Assembly: GCF_014357575.1 (NCBI RefSeq)
Contig: NZ_JACONW010000032.1
Coordinates: forward strand, 1 to 45,343
Length of the DNA stretch: 45,343 nucleotides
Source: Pseudomonas folii
GTDB taxonomy: Bacteria > Pseudomonadota > Gammaproteobacteria > Pseudomonadales > Pseudomonadaceae
Direction of reading: 5' to 3'
Below are positions 24,315 to 34,446 of the stretch, piece after piece (within the stretch, counting starts at the first letter, position 1; the number at the start of each line of letters is the position of its first letter). The position numbers and the translations under genes are program-made. The notes under the pieces are model-generated. The model saw nothing but the letters and a program-made list of their open reading frames with translations, was not told the DNA's origin and made no database searches.

Positions 24315-25697
24315 ATGTCTGTCGACCCGAGACGTTTTTTGGCTTTTGCCCTGCCCTTCCCTTCACGCCTTAACTTTGCCGCAAGGCTCTGTGGAATTGC
24401 CGTCGCTAGTCTGGCCAGTTGTGCACAGGCTGCACCTGCATTTGACAGTGATTCGCCATGGATGCTGGGAGACTGGGCAGGCAAGCGGACCGAGCTGTCG
24501 CAACAGGGCTATGATTTCAAACTCGATTACACCGCAGAGATGGGGTCCAACCTGCACGGCGGTTACAGCCACGACAATGCGGTGCGCTACAGCGATCAAT
24601 ACGCCCTCGGCGCTCATCTCGATCTGCAGAAGATCCTCGGCTGGCAGGATGCCGAATTCCAGTTGACGGTGAACAATCGCAACGGCGACAACATCAGCAA
24701 TGACCGCGTCAGCGACCCGCGCACTGGCACGCTGTCTTCCTCCCAGGAAGTCTGGGGCCGTGGCAGCGTTACGCGCCTGACGCAGCTGTGGTACCAGCAG
24801 AAATTCTTTGATCAGGCCTTGAGCGTCAAGCTCGGCCGATACAATCAGGGCGAGGATTTCGGCAGCTTCCCCTGCGACTTCCAGAATCTCTCGCTCTGCG
24901 GCTCTCAGGTCGGCAACTGGGATGGCGGTACGGTGTACAACTGGCCCATCAGCCAGTGGGCAATGCGCATCAAATACCAGATCACTCCGGAGTTTTTCGC
25001 CCAGATCGGTGCGTTCGAGCAAAACCCGTCGAATCTGGAAAACGACAACGGCTTCAAACTCAGCGGCAGCGGCACCCAGGGGGCGGTCTTGCCCGTAGAG
25101 CTGGTCTGGTCGCCCAAAGTCGATGGTCTGCCGGGTGAATATCGCGCCGGTTATTACTACAGCACCGCCGACAGCCAGGACGTTTACAAAAGCAGTAACG
25201 GTCAGTCGGCAGCGCTCACCGACGGCACGTATCGCAGTGCTTCAAGCAAGCACGGCATGTGGTTGAACCTCCTGCAGCAGGTTAGCAGCCGCGACGGCGA
25301 TCAAAGCCGCGGTTTGAGCGTGTTCGCCAATGGAACGATGCATGACAAGAAGACCAACAAGGTCGACAACTACGTCGCCGTCGGTGCGTTCTACAAAGGC
25401 CCGTTCGATGCCCGTCCCAAAGACGATATCGGCCTTGCTGTCTCACGCATTCACGTCAATCCGGCCTACCGCAAGAACGCCGCTGCACTTAATCAGGCCG
25501 CGGCTGTTTATGACTACAACGATCCAGCCTTCACGCCCCTGCAGGACACCGAATACAACGCCGAGCTGTATTACGGCGTGCACCTGACCAACTGGCTCAC
25601 GGTGCGGCCAAATCTGCAGTTCGTGCGCCACCCCGGCGGCGTGGACGAAGTGGACGACGCACTGGTGGCGGGCCTGAAAATTCAGTCGTCCTTCTGA
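24315..25697 (+). CDS. oprB: OprB-type carbohydrate-selective porin
   Basis: A 460-aa outer-membrane protein. The signal peptide ends in CAQA-AP near residue 40. The mature protein opens with SPWMLGDWAGKRTELSQQG, the OprB hallmark, and continues with alternating beta strands to a terminal aromatic (SSF), as needed for outer-membrane insertion. OprB lets glucose and related sugars into the periplasm. It lies 131 bp upstream of the glucose dehydrogenase gene, a common pseudomonad pairing, so the pair probably feeds direct glucose oxidation. Confidence 0.92.
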   Translation: MSVDPRRFLAFALPFPSRLNFAARLCGIAVASLASCAQAAPAFDSDSPWMLGDWAGKRTELSQQGYDFKLDYTAEMGSNLHGGYSHDNAVRYSDQYALGAHLDLQKILGWQDAEFQLTVNNRNGDNISNDRVSDPRTGTLSSSQEVWGRGSVTRLTQLWYQQKFFDQALSVKLGRYNQGEDFGSFPCDFQNLSLCGSQVGNWDGGTVYNWPISQWAMRIKYQITPEFFAQIGAFEQNPSNLENDNGFKLSGSGTQGAVLPVELVWSPKVDGLPGEYRAGYYYSTADSQDVYKSSNGQSAALTDGTYRSASSKHGMWLNLLQQVSSRDGDQSRGLSVFANGTMHDKKTNKVDNYVAVGAFYKGPFDARPKDDIGLAVSRIHVNPAYRKNAAALNQAAAVYDYNDPAFTPLQDTEYNAELYYGVHLTNWLTVRPNLQFVRHPGGVDEVDDALVAGLKIQSSF

Positions 25698-25828
25698 CCG
25701 ACGGCTGATTTCTGCTGTCATTAGTTCGTATCAACAACTAGTTTCAAAGTATTGCAGAGAATTCTTCAGCGAATCCTGCGCGAATAACAAAGCTTCATTA
25801 CTTAAATCTGTCCTTGGAGATTCACACT

Positions 25829-28243
25829 ATGAGCACTGACGGTGCTTTGAGTAAAAATCGCCTGCTGCCGACATTGCTCGGGCTGGTGATACTGCTGATG
25901 GGCCTTGCCCTGTTGGCCTTAGGCGTCGATCTGCTGCAAGTGGGCGGTTCGCCGTATTACTTGCTGGCAGGCATCGGCTTCGCGGTGACGGGCATCTTGC
26001 TTGTCACTGGACGCCGAGCGGCGTTCGGCTTGTACGCGCTGATCCTGTTCGCCAGCACCGTCTGGGCATTGTGGGAAGTAGGTCTGGACTGGTGGCAGCT
26101 CGTGCCGCGTCTGGCACTGTGGTTTGCCTTGGGCATCGTGATGTTGCTGCCATGGTTCCGCCGCCCGGTCCTGCGTGGTCAGCCAGGCGGTAAAGGCATC
26201 GCCGCACTGACCGTTGCGGTAGTGCTGGCAGGCCTTACGGCCCTGGCAAGCCAGTTCACCAACCCTGGTGAGCTCAAAGGCCAGCTGGACCGTGAAACTG
26301 CAGGCACCACCAACGCCGCACCCGCCATGCCTGACGGCGACTGGCAGTCCTACGGCCGCACTGCATTCGGTGATCGCTACTCGCCACTGGCGCAGATCAC
26401 TCCGGCTAACGCCAGCAAGCTGGTGCCTGCCTGGACTTATCGCACTGGCGATATCCCAGGCCCGAACGATCCGGGCGAAACCACGGCCGAGAACACGCCG
26501 CTCAAAGTCAACGGCATGCTTTACGTCTGTACGCCGCATAGCCAGGTGATTGCGCTTGATCCGGACACCGGCAAGGAAATCTGGCGCTACGATCCGAAGA
26601 TCAGCACTCAGAATGCTGCCAACTTCAAAGGCTGGGCACACATGACCTGCCGTGGCGTGTCCTATCACGATGACGCCGCCTATGCCGCAGCGCCAGCGCA
26701 AAGCCCGGCAACACCGGCTGTCGCTTCCGCCGGGAGCAATGTTTGCCCGCGTCGCATCTTCCTGCCGACTGCTGACACCCGCCTGATCGCGCTGAACGCC
26801 GACACCGGCAAAGTCTGCGAGGATTTCGGCAACAAAGGCGCGGTCGACCTGAGCGCCAACATCGGCACTTTCGCAGCGGGCGGTTACTACTCCACGTCGC
26901 CACCTGCTGTGACCAAGGACCTTGTAGTGATCGGCGGCCACGTGACCGACAACGTTTCCACCGACGAGCCGTCGGGCGTGATCCGTGCGTATGACGTTCA
27001 CACGGGCCGTCTGGTGTGGAACTGGGACAGCGGCAACCCGGATGACACCACGCCTTTGGCTGAAGGCAAGTCCTACACGCGTAACTCGCCCAACATGTGG
27101 TCGATGTTCGCCGTCGATGAAAAACTCGGCATGCTTTACCTGCCTATGGGCAACCAGACTCCGGATCAGTGGGGCGGTGACCGTACTCCAGAGTCCGAGC
27201 AATTCAGCGCCAGCATCGTGGCTCTGGATATCGCTTCCGGCAAAGTACGCTGGAGCATGCAGCTGACTCACCATGACCTGTGGGACATGGATGTCGGTGG
27301 CCAGCCGACGCTGATGGACATGAAAACTGCTGAGGGCATCAAGCCGGCCGTACTGGTTTCGACCAAGCAGGGCAGCATCTATGTGCTGGATCGCAGCACC
27401 GGCAAGCCGATCGTACCGATTAATGAAGTACCGGTCCCGGGCGGTGCGGTAGCGGGCGATCACACTTCGCCAACTCAACCTAAATCCGACCTGAACTTCA
27501 TGCCGCCACCGCTCAAAGAACGCGACATGTGGGGTGTAACGCCATTCGATCAGGCGCTGTGCCGGATCGACTTCAAGTCCTTGCGTTACGATGGCCCGTT
27601 CACCCCGCCATCGCTGCAAGGCTCGATTGTTTACCCAGGTAACTTTGGCGTGTTCGATTGGGGCGGCATCTCGGTTGATCCAGTACGCCAGATCGCCTTC
27701 GTCAACCCGAGCTACATGGCGTTCCGGTCCAAACTTGTACCTGCCGCAGAGGTTGAAGGCGGTCCTGGCCGCAAGAGCGAAACCGAAGGCGTACAGCCGA
27801 ACAAAGGCGCGCCCTACGGCGTGATCCTGGAAGCGTTGCTGTCGCCACTGGGTCTGCCTTGCCAGGCACCGGCGTGGGGTTATGTGGCTGCAGTGGATCT
27901 GACCAATCATCAGACCATCTGGAAGCACAAAAACGGCACCGTGCGTGACAGCTCGCCGGTTCCGATCCCGTTGAGCATGGGCGTTCCAAGCCTGGGCGGT
28001 ACGTTCACCACCGCCGGTGGCGTCGCCTTCCTCAGCGGTACGCTTGATCAATACCTGCGTGCTTACGATGTTCGTAACGGCAAGCAACTGTGGGAAGGCC
28101 GCTTGCCAGCAGGCGCGCAAACCACGCCGATGACCTACACCGGCAAGGACGGCAAGCAATACGTGCTCGTCGTCGCTGGCGGTCATGGCTCGTTGGGCAC
28201 CAAGCAAGGCGACTACGTGATGGCGTTCAAACTGCCGGATTGA
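25829..28243 (+). CDS. gcd: Membrane-bound PQQ-dependent glucose dehydrogenase
   Basis: An 804-aa quinoprotein. Five N-terminal membrane helices (about 1-140) anchor it and pass electrons to ubiquinone. The periplasmic part is an eight-bladed PQQ propeller (GDRYSPLAQITPANASKL; WDMDVGGQPTLMDM; CTPHSQVIALDPDTGKEIW). It oxidises glucose to gluconolactone in the periplasm. ATG 25829 follows TTGGAGA; the frame open from 25814 adds five residues. The PQQ biosynthesis genes are not in this window. A strong terminator follows the gene. Confidence 0.95.
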   Translation: MSTDGALSKNRLLPTLLGLVILLMGLALLALGVDLLQVGGSPYYLLAGIGFAVTGILLVTGRRAAFGLYALILFASTVWALWEVGLDWWQLVPRLALWFALGIVMLLPWFRRPVLRGQPGGKGIAALTVAVVLAGLTALASQFTNPGELKGQLDRETAGTTNAAPAMPDGDWQSYGRTAFGDRYSPLAQITPANASKLVPAWTYRTGDIPGPNDPGETTAENTPLKVNGMLYVCTPHSQVIALDPDTGKEIWRYDPKISTQNAANFKGWAHMTCRGVSYHDDAAYAAAPAQSPATPAVASAGSNVCPRRIFLPTADTRLIALNADTGKVCEDFGNKGAVDLSANIGTFAAGGYYSTSPPAVTKDLVVIGGHVTDNVSTDEPSGVIRAYDVHTGRLVWNWDSGNPDDTTPLAEGKSYTRNSPNMWSMFAVDEKLGMLYLPMGNQTPDQWGGDRTPESEQFSASIVALDIASGKVRWSMQLTHHDLWDMDVGGQPTLMDMKTAEGIKPAVLVSTKQGSIYVLDRSTGKPIVPINEVPVPGGAVAGDHTSPTQPKSDLNFMPPPLKERDMWGVTPFDQALCRIDFKSLRYDGPFTPPSLQGSIVYPGNFGVFDWGGISVDPVRQIAFVNPSYMAFRSKLVPAAEVEGGPGRKSETEGVQPNKGAPYGVILEALLSPLGLPCQAPAWGYVAAVDLTNHQTIWKHKNGTVRDSSPVPIPLSMGVPSLGGTFTTAGGVAFLSGTLDQYLRAYDVRNGKQLWEGRLPAGAQTTPMTYTGKDGKQYVLVVAGGHGSLGTKQGDYVMAFKLPD

Positions 28244-28260
28244 TGGTTCGCTGATGTAAT

Positions 28261-28296
28261 AAAAAAGGCGGCTATCGAAAGATAGCCGCCTTTTTT
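28261..28296 (+). terminator. Rho-independent terminator after gcd
   Basis: AAAAAAGGCGGCTATC-GAAA-GATAGCCGCCTTTTTT: 10-bp GC-rich stem, GAAA tetraloop, A tract before and T tract after. Confidence 0.95.
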
Positions 28297-28375
28297 GTGT
28301 CAGATTTTTAAACCTGCCGGACATTGTTGCCTGGCTTATTCCCACAGAGGTTTGGCAGGTGGACCGCGTTATCGT

Positions 28376-28692
28376 TCTTCGCGGGCAAGCCCGGCTCCTA
28401 CCGGTTAGTGGCGTGTCCGGTAGGAGGTAACTTGTTCGCGAGAGATTTGGACGCGGTGGTTCGGGCTGACGCCTCGCGAACAAGTTCGCTCCTACCGGTT
28501 AGTGACGTGTCCGGTAGGAGGTAACTTGTTGCCGAGAGGGGTGGACGCGGTGGTTCAGGCCTGACGCCTCGCGAACAAGCCCGGCTCCTACAAGGTATGC
28601 AGTACCCGTTGGAGCGAGGCTTGCCCGCGAATCAGGCGCGGTGATTTAACGGGTAGACAGCATTGTCCTTATCGCGAGCAAGCCCGGAGCCT
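28376..28692. repeat. Mixed REP cluster
   Basis: Several REP arms in both orientations: GCGGGCAAGCCCGGCTCC, GTAGGAGGTAACTTGTT (twice) and CGCGAACAAGTTCGCTCC, with GTTGGAGCGAGGCTTGCC further on. The arms belong to the same families as the arrays at 20677 and 24039. It fills the 489-bp gap between convergent gcd and the solute-binding gene. Confidence 0.8.
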
Positions 28693-28732
28693 AAAAGCAC
28701 CTCGTTCGAGCAAAGAATCAAGATCCCTGTAG

Positions 28733-29929
28733 TTACCGCGACCTAACGCCAGCCTTGCTCCCTGCCCGCAAGATATCGCTCCAGCGCCTGACCAGATAAT
28801 TGTGCTCATCCATCACCGAGTTCCACACCGCAATATGGCCCATGCGCTGTTCATAGGAGCCGCCATCACGTACTTCTCCGGCGTCAATCAAAGGCAGGCC
28901 GTCGCTGCCGAGCAGTTGCTCACGGGCAGGCAGCCCCTCGTACCAGTAATCCCATTCTGCCGCGCTCAGGTGATCGCGGCTGCGTGCCGGGTTGCCGATG
29001 TAGTAACCCTGGCGTGCCATGACTGCGCCCGGCCAGCCGGACAGCCACCAGTTGAGGTACGCGTAGGCGGCATCGAGTACCGGACCTTTGGCATGACGCG
29101 ACAGCGACAAACCACCGAACCAGCCGCGATAGCCTTCACGGGGCACCGCAACGCGGTACTTCACGCCAGCTCGATGCAGCCGCACCAGGGTGGGCGACCA
29201 GAGGCTTTGGATATCGATGGTCGGGCTGAGCATCAACTCCGCGGCCTCTTCATCATCGGACCAGAACGCGCCGAAATGCCCTTCCTGCTGTTTGCGCACC
29301 AAGACATCGGCAAGTACGTCGATTTCCTCGATGCTCATGTTGCCGATGTCTTTGAACTGCGCCAGGCCTGCGCCCTGCACCGCCAGTGCTGCATCCAGCG
29401 CACCAATGGCCGCATCGCTTTGCAGGGCGATACGCCCACCCCAGGCTGGATCAAGTAGCCAGCCCCAGCTTTCATGGTCACTGTCCAGCCCGGCGGGCAC
29501 GCGCTCCGGACGATAGGCAAAACTATCGGCATTGTGTGTTAGCGGCAGCATACTGATGCGCTCGCTCACCGCACTGCCCAGCGTGCCATCATGCTGCACG
29601 AACAGACGCTCGCTGGGGACGCTGCCACTGCCGAGCCGATCCGAGGGCCGCAACCGGCCGCGCTTGGGCAAGTCATTGATCTCATGCCAGAGAGCGATGC
29701 GCCGGGTATCGATGGGCTGGATGGCACGCGCCGGCCACACAAAGTCGACGTTGTGGAACCACTGATCGTAAAGGTCATAACTGTCGGGCTGCATCACCGC
29801 AATGCGTTGCGCGGTCTGCACGTCGTGCACCTGATACACCAGGCAGATACCCAGTTCCTGCTCGGCACGCTCGCGGATTGATTCAAGCAACGTGACCGAT
29901 GTACCCAGGACGCGCAGCGTGATGGTCAT
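28733..29929 (-). CDS. Solute-binding-like protein without signal peptide
   Basis: A 398-aa protein resembling family 1/PotD-type extracellular solute-binding proteins (YDLYDQWFHNVDFVW, LLDPAWGGRIALQ, GWFGGLSLSRHA, AYAYLNWWLSG). The N-terminus (MTITLRVLGTSVTLLES) lacks a signal peptide, so it may stay in the cytoplasm or use another route. No ABC permease or ATPase is nearby. Its ATG overlaps the CobW stop by 4 bp, so the two proteins are made together. It is the last gene of the catabolic cluster. It may bind a pathway intermediate. Confidence 0.7.
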   Translation of the reverse strand: MTITLRVLGTSVTLLESIRERAEQELGICLVYQVHDVQTAQRIAVMQPDSYDLYDQWFHNVDFVWPARAIQPIDTRRIALWHEINDLPKRGRLRPSDRLGSGSVPSERLFVQHDGTLGSAVSERISMLPLTHNADSFAYRPERVPAGLDSDHESWGWLLDPAWGGRIALQSDAAIGALDAALAVQGAGLAQFKDIGNMSIEEIDVLADVLVRKQQEGHFGAFWSDDEEAAELMLSPTIDIQSLWSPTLVRLHRAGVKYRVAVPREGYRGWFGGLSLSRHAKGPVLDAAYAYLNWWLSGWPGAVMARQGYYIGNPARSRDHLSAAEWDYWYEGLPAREQLLGSDGLPLIDAGEVRDGGSYEQRMGHIAVWNSVMDEHNYLVRRWSDILRAGSKAGVRSR

Positions 29930-30933
29930 GCTGCCGTCTCGCTGATGGCCGGAGCGAAGCAGCGGGCAAAGACATCAAACGAACGGCGCAACAGCTCAGG
30001 GTCAAGGCCGCGCAGGATAAACACCAGCCGCGAGCTGTGATCGTCCCCCGGCCAGGCCGACAGGTGCACGGGTGCATGCAGACAATGCTGCACACCATGA
30101 ATCACGATAGGCGCTTGGCTGGCATTCACGTTGAGCAGTCCTTTGACTCGAAGGATTCGTTCACCGTGGCATCGTAACATCATCGACAGCCAGACCCCGA
30201 AGCCGACCCAGTCCAGTGGCTGCTCGAACCTCAAGCAGCACACTTGCGCATCACCATGCTTTGACGCGGTGGATTGCACGCGATGCAACTGCCAGCGCGC
30301 CACCTCCTGGGCTGGCTCTGCATCGAGGACTCCTTCGCCCAGCAATAACTGATCGCCGCTGTGGACCTGCGCGGTATCCATCATGAGCGCAGAGAAATTC
30401 AGGGCCTGCAGGTGTGCTCGCAACTCAGTCAGCGTTGGCTCATCCACCAGATCAGTCTTGCTCAGTAACAAACGATCCGCCGCTGCCACTTGCGCCAGCC
30501 ACTCCGGGTGCAAACGCTCCTGCAAGGTGGCGTGACAGGCATCTACCAGGGTCACAATCAGACCCACATGAAAACGCCCGCGCAGTTGCGGATCGTTGCT
30601 CAGGGTCGCGAGGATCGGTGCCGGGTTCGCCAGGCCAGTGGTTTCCAGAATCACGCGACGAAACGGCGGGATCTCGCCCTTGGCGCGCCGGGCAAGCAGG
30701 CCCAGCAACGCGTCCTTCAGTTCGCCGCGAATGGAGCAACAGACACAGCCACTGGGCAGCAATACGGTGTCCGGCGCGACTTCCTCCACCAGCAGATGAT
30801 CGATACCTACGTCGCCGAACTCATTGATCAGCAATGCTGTGTCACCGAGGTTTTCGTCCTGCAACAGTCGTTTGAGCAAGGTGGTCTTGCCGCTGCCGAG
30901 GAAGCCGGTAATTACGTTCAACGCAATGCTCAT
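29926..30933 (-). CDS. CobW/COG0523 GTPase, putative metallochaperone
   Basis: A 335-aa G3E GTPase: Walker A GFLGSGKTTLL, metal-binding SGCVCCSIRGEL with the CXCC motif, and SKTDLV as the guanine-specificity loop, then a C-terminal CobW domain. COG0523 proteins deliver Zn, Fe or Co to client metalloenzymes. The gene overlaps its neighbours by 4 bp on both sides. In this cluster the obvious possible client is the predicted imidase/deacetylase-fold metallohydrolase at 34447-35328; this is inference. No zinc-specific (Zur) box was seen near it. Confidence 0.87.
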   Translation of the reverse strand: MSIALNVITGFLGSGKTTLLKRLLQDENLGDTALLINEFGDVGIDHLLVEEVAPDTVLLPSGCVCCSIRGELKDALLGLLARRAKGEIPPFRRVILETTGLANPAPILATLSNDPQLRGRFHVGLIVTLVDACHATLQERLHPEWLAQVAAADRLLLSKTDLVDEPTLTELRAHLQALNFSALMMDTAQVHSGDQLLLGEGVLDAEPAQEVARWQLHRVQSTASKHGDAQVCCLRFEQPLDWVGFGVWLSMMLRCHGERILRVKGLLNVNASQAPIVIHGVQHCLHAPVHLSAWPGDDHSSRLVFILRGLDPELLRRSFDVFARCFAPAISETAA

Positions 30934-31229
30934 GATGACCTCTGCAAATGATCCAGCACGAGGGGGTCAAGCGGGTCCAGCTGTCGACCGATCAGCAGTT
31001 CGGCCTTCTCCAATAGCTGATTGAGACCTGATGCCAGCTCCTGCTTGCCGGTGGCACCAAGCAACAGGTAAGACGAGCCCTGAAAGTCCTCAACCTTGAG
31101 GCGAAACGGCGCCACCACTTTATTGATCGCCGCGATACGCCGCAGGCGTTCACGCCGCCGGGGCAATTCACCGCCCAGCGGGTCGCTCCAGTGCACGTCT
31201 TCGCCCAGCAGGCCGCACAATCCACACAT
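30930..31229 (-). CDS. Small Cys-containing protein of unknown function
   Basis: A 99-aa protein that begins MCGLCGLLGEDVHW, so C2 and C5 form a CXXC at the very N-terminus with H13 close by; the remainder is helical and Arg/Leu-rich. GAGGA precedes the ATG. It overlaps the CobW start by 4 bp. A metal-binding or CobW-partner role is plausible, but nothing in the sequence proves it. The MCGLCG start resembles class II glutamine amidotransferases, yet it is far too short. Confidence 0.75.
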   Translation of the reverse strand: MCGLCGLLGEDVHWSDPLGGELPRRRERLRRIAAINKVVAPFRLKVEDFQGSSYLLLGATGKQELASGLNQLLEKAELLIGRQLDPLDPLVLDHLQRSS

Positions 31230-31250
31230 CAGGTGATCCTCATTTGCTCA

Positions 31251-32000
31251 CTACGGCATCACATCGCCAGAATTCGGCCCCAGCGTCTGGCCGACAAACA
31301 GATTGCCGCCTGGCTCACTGGCCAGAAGCACCGCTACCGGCGCGACTTCTTCGGCCATACCGAAACGTCCCAGGGGCAACTCGGCAGCCTTGGCGATTTT
31401 CCAGGCGCTGCTGATCCCCGACACCAATGGCGTTTCAATCGGACCAGGCGCGATGGCGTTGACCAGCACGTTGTCCTTGGCCACTTCCAACGCCAGCGAC
31501 TTGGTAAAGCCGATCACCCCGGCTTTAGCCGCAGCGTAGTGAGTGAGTTCGGCGCCGCCCTTGATACCCAGTTGCGAAGCAACGTTTATGATGCGCCCCC
31601 ACCCTTGGGCCAGCATGTGCGGCAGTGCTCGCTGACTCGCCACGAATACACTGGTCAGGTCTACACGCAACATGTCGTTCCACATCTCGATGCTCAAATC
31701 GACACAGCGCGCCTGGGTGAGCATGCCTGCGTTATTGACCAGAATGTCGATGCCACCGAAGTGCTCGACGCAGGCGTCGACACTGGCTCGCGCGCCTTCG
31801 ACACTGCCCACATCGGCCACGCACTCGCGCACCTGCGCGCCCAATTGACGGCACTCCTGAGCGACTTTCGCCAGGCTCATCGGATCGCGATCGCCCAACA
31901 GCAATTGTGCGCCTTCGACTGCATAGGCGCGGGCGATGGCAGCACCAATCCCGCTGCCTGCGCCCGTGATGACAGCGCGTTTGTTGATCAGTTGTTGCAT
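31251..32000 (-). CDS. Short-chain dehydrogenase/reductase 1
   Basis: A 249-aa classical SDR. The cofactor motif TGAGSGIG is near residue 12, NNAG near 90, and the catalytic Ser-Tyr-Lys appears as NVASQ and HYAAAK. It should oxidise or reduce a hydroxyl/keto group with NAD(P). It starts at ATG 32000 with AAAGGAA upstream. It lies 21 bp before the small Cys protein gene, and is separated from SDR 2 by a REP-filled gap. Confidence 0.9.
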   Translation of the reverse strand: MQQLINKRAVITGAGSGIGAAIARAYAVEGAQLLLGDRDPMSLAKVAQECRQLGAQVRECVADVGSVEGARASVDACVEHFGGIDILVNNAGMLTQARCVDLSIEMWNDMLRVDLTSVFVASQRALPHMLAQGWGRIINVASQLGIKGGAELTHYAAAKAGVIGFTKSLALEVAKDNVLVNAIAPGPIETPLVSGISSAWKIAKAAELPLGRFGMAEEVAPVAVLLASEPGGNLFVGQTLGPNSGDVMP

Positions 32001-32032
32001 ACACGGGTTCCTTTTTGAAGTGACGCGTCACC

Positions 32033-32244
32033 CTGTGGGACCGGATTTATCCGGGAAGAGCCCAGCCCGGCCGGCATAAAACCCACGGTGTGACCAAAAT
32101 CGCCTTCGCGAATGCATTCCCACAGAACCTACGCAGGCCCGTAGGACAGGCCGGGCGGCGCTCCGTTTTAGCCGGAAGGAAGTCGGGGTGTTCGCTAAAT
32201 TTTCTTTGGCGACATACCGCTCTCCCGGCTAAAGCCGGTCCTAC
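32033..32244. repeat. Two REP inverted pairs
   Basis: CTGTGGGA/TCCCACAG arms at 32033-32125 and GTAGGACAGGCCGGG against CCGGTCCTAC at 32141-32244. They fill the 306-bp gap between the two SDR genes and may separate the cluster into two transcripts. Confidence 0.7.
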
Positions 32245-32306
32245 AAGATCAAGAGCACGCTTGCAGGCCAACGTAGAATCTCCCATACCTCATCTGCGCA
32301 GCGTCA

Positions 32307-33068
32307 TTACTCAGGCCAGCGCACCGTCAGCCCTCCGTCAATCACAATGCTTTGTCCGGTCAGGTAACTGGCCTCGTCGCTGCACAGGAAACGCACCAGT
32401 GAGGCGACTTCATCGGCCCGCCCCACTCGGCCAAGCGGGATAGCTTTGGCTGCCTGAGTGAGACCTTCCGGGCCCAGGGAGTTTTTGCTGTCCAGGGATT
32501 GCGGCGTCTCGATCAATCCGGGAATCACCGCATTGCAGCGAATACCCCGGCCAGCCAACTCCACCGCCAATGAACGGCACAGTCCAGGCACGCCGGCCTT
32601 GGCGGCGGCGTAGTGAGCATGGTCCTGCCAGCCGTAAACCCCGCCGGCAATAGACGAAATCGCCACCAGCGCGCCGCCCTCGCTCATGTGCCTGACCGCG
32701 GCGCGGAAGGTGCGCATCACGCCGGTCAGATCCACATCGAGCATCTCGTTCCAGAGCTCGTCTGTCATTTCCAACAGAGGCGCACGGCGCAGCAGGCCTG
32801 CGTTGGCCACGGCGTAATCGATTCGGCCGAAGGCCTTGAACGCCTGATCGGCCAACGCATCCACCGATTGCGTGCGGGTGACGTCCAGTGCCGCCATCAG
32901 GCACTCGCCCCCCACTGCTTCCACCAAACGAATGGTTTCCTGAGGATCGTGAGGATCGGCGGGATAAAAACCGCCCATCACTGCCACGCCCTTTTGCGCA
33001 AAAGCGACGGCCAGCGCCTGCCCGATGCCGCTGGCGGCACCGGTGATCACTGCAACTTTACGGGTCAT
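32307..33068 (-). CDS. Short-chain dehydrogenase/reductase 2
   Basis: A 253-aa classical [11 protein letters not shown] binds the cofactor, ANAG replaces NNAG, and catalytic residues lie in AISSIAG and HYAAAKAG. I start at ATG 33068 because AAGGAAT precedes it; a TTG two codons upstream is also open. It is distantly related to SDR 1, so the pair may act on successive or alternative intermediates. It is 10 bp downstream of the MFS transporter gene. Confidence 0.9.
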   Translation of the reverse strand: MTRKVAVITGAASGIGQALAVAFAQKGVAVMGGFYPADPHDPQETIRLVEAVGGECLMAALDVTRTQSVDALADQAFKAFGRIDYAVANAGLLRRAPLLEMTDELWNEMLDVDLTGVMRTFRAAVRHMSEGGALVAISSIAGGVYGWQDHAHYAAAKAGVPGLCRSLAVELAGRGIRCNAVIPGLIETPQSLDSKNSLGPEGLTQAAKAIPLGRVGRADEVASLVRFLCSDEASYLTGQSIVIDGGLTVRWPE

Positions 33069-33078
33069 GTGCAATTCC

Positions 33079-34419
33079 TTATTTCACGGTTTCCGGACGT
33101 ACATGTCGGGCGGCAAACATCAGCGCACCGGAGAGGAAGCAAGGCAGCGCGCCAAAGTACAAGGCGGAGGTCTGCCAGTCGCCACCAGCGCTCAGTACAG
33201 ACGTGGCGCCGAAACCGGCAATGACCGCGCCGATAGGCCCCATGGCGTGGATGATTGCGCCGCCAGTAGCGCGGATGCTGGTGGGAAAGCTTTCGCTGAT
33301 GAAGAACAAGGCCGCCGAATAAGGGCCGATCAGGAAAAACAGACCCAGACTGTAAAGGCCGATCACCGTAGGCATGTTGCTCGGGCCGTAGAGCATCGCG
33401 GCGAAGGACAGCCCGCCAAGCATCCAACCCAGACCGATGACGTTGCGGCGACCAATCTTGTCGCCCATCCAGCCGTGGCTCAGGTAACCGCAGTAACCCA
33501 CCAGGTTGGACAACACCAGAATGATCAGCGAGTTTTCGAAGGAAACGTGATGCACACTGACGATCACTGACGTACCGAGCACGCTGAACACCTGAATTGC
33601 TGCCCAGTTGAGCAGAATGGCCGCACCAATCACCAGAGTTGCACGGCGCGATGTGCCACGAAACGCCGCGGCGAGACCCGCAGTGCGATGCTCTTCGTAA
33701 TCCACGCCATAAGTCAGCGCCACGGCTTGAGCCTGGCTCACATCACCGGCTTTACGCAGTTGGGTAATACGCTGATGGATCTGGAACTGCGGACTCTCCT
33801 TGAGTTTGCGCGCCAGAATCGCGATGACGATGGCCGGGATCGCCGCAAAAACGAAGCAGCCCTGCCAGCCGATGATAGGCAACAGCACCGCAGTCAGGCC
33901 CGCAGCAATCAATGCCCCGACCGGCCAGCCACCCTGCACCAGGCTGTAAATAAAGCCGCGACGTTTAGCCAGACGCGGGTCATCGGAGGCCGCGTAGATT
34001 TCACTCAGGTAAGTCGCGTTGACCGTTTCTTCGGCATAGCCCAGACCACCCAGCGAACGGATCAGAATCAACGGCGATTTCCCCCAGGAACCACCGATCG
34101 CCGTCAGCGCCGAACAGATTGCCGAACCGCTGACGGTGAAGATAATGCCCATGCGTCGACCCAAGCGATCTACCAACGGCCCGATGGCCAGGGCGACCAC
34201 TGCAGTCCCCACTGCCACCCAAGTGGCAATCTCGGCTTGCTCGACTTCGCTCCAGGCAAAATGCCGACCGATTTCCGGCAACAACGTGCCGAACAGAATG
34301 AAGTCGTACACCGCAAAGACCCACGCGAAGAACGCGATCCAGGTAGCGAATCGCACTTCGTCTGGAGTCAGTTGCTGGGGTTTCCAGCCAGTCAGGTCAA
34401 GCTTGTTGTAAATAGACAT
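33079..34419 (-). CDS. MFS transporter
   Basis: A 446-aa permease with twelve predicted helices of the metabolite:H+ symporter type. The loop 2-3 motif is [12 protein letters not shown] and the second-half equivalent is [11 protein letters not shown]. It probably imports the substrate of the surrounding hydrolases, judging from position. ATG 34419 is preceded by GAGGCG. Confidence 0.9.
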   Translation of the reverse strand: MSIYNKLDLTGWKPQQLTPDEVRFATWIAFFAWVFAVYDFILFGTLLPEIGRHFAWSEVEQAEIATWVAVGTAVVALAIGPLVDRLGRRMGIIFTVSGSAICSALTAIGGSWGKSPLILIRSLGGLGYAEETVNATYLSEIYAASDDPRLAKRRGFIYSLVQGGWPVGALIAAGLTAVLLPIIGWQGCFVFAAIPAIVIAILARKLKESPQFQIHQRITQLRKAGDVSQAQAVALTYGVDYEEHRTAGLAAAFRGTSRRATLVIGAAILLNWAAIQVFSVLGTSVIVSVHHVSFENSLIILVLSNLVGYCGYLSHGWMGDKIGRRNVIGLGWMLGGLSFAAMLYGPSNMPTVIGLYSLGLFFLIGPYSAALFFISESFPTSIRATGGAIIHAMGPIGAVIAGFGATSVLSAGGDWQTSALYFGALPCFLSGALMFAARHVRPETVK

Positions 34420-34446
34420 GAGTGACGCCTCGGACAGGCCAATGAA

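Noticed and set aside
25919..28483. An 854-aa open frame antisense to gcd
   Set aside because: It is the complement of a clear PQQ dehydrogenase and is rich in Arg, His and Gln, typical of a high-GC shadow frame.
30930..31229. Class II glutamine amidotransferase suggested by the MCGLCG start
   Set aside because: The protein is 99 aa and lacks the rest of the Ntn domain.
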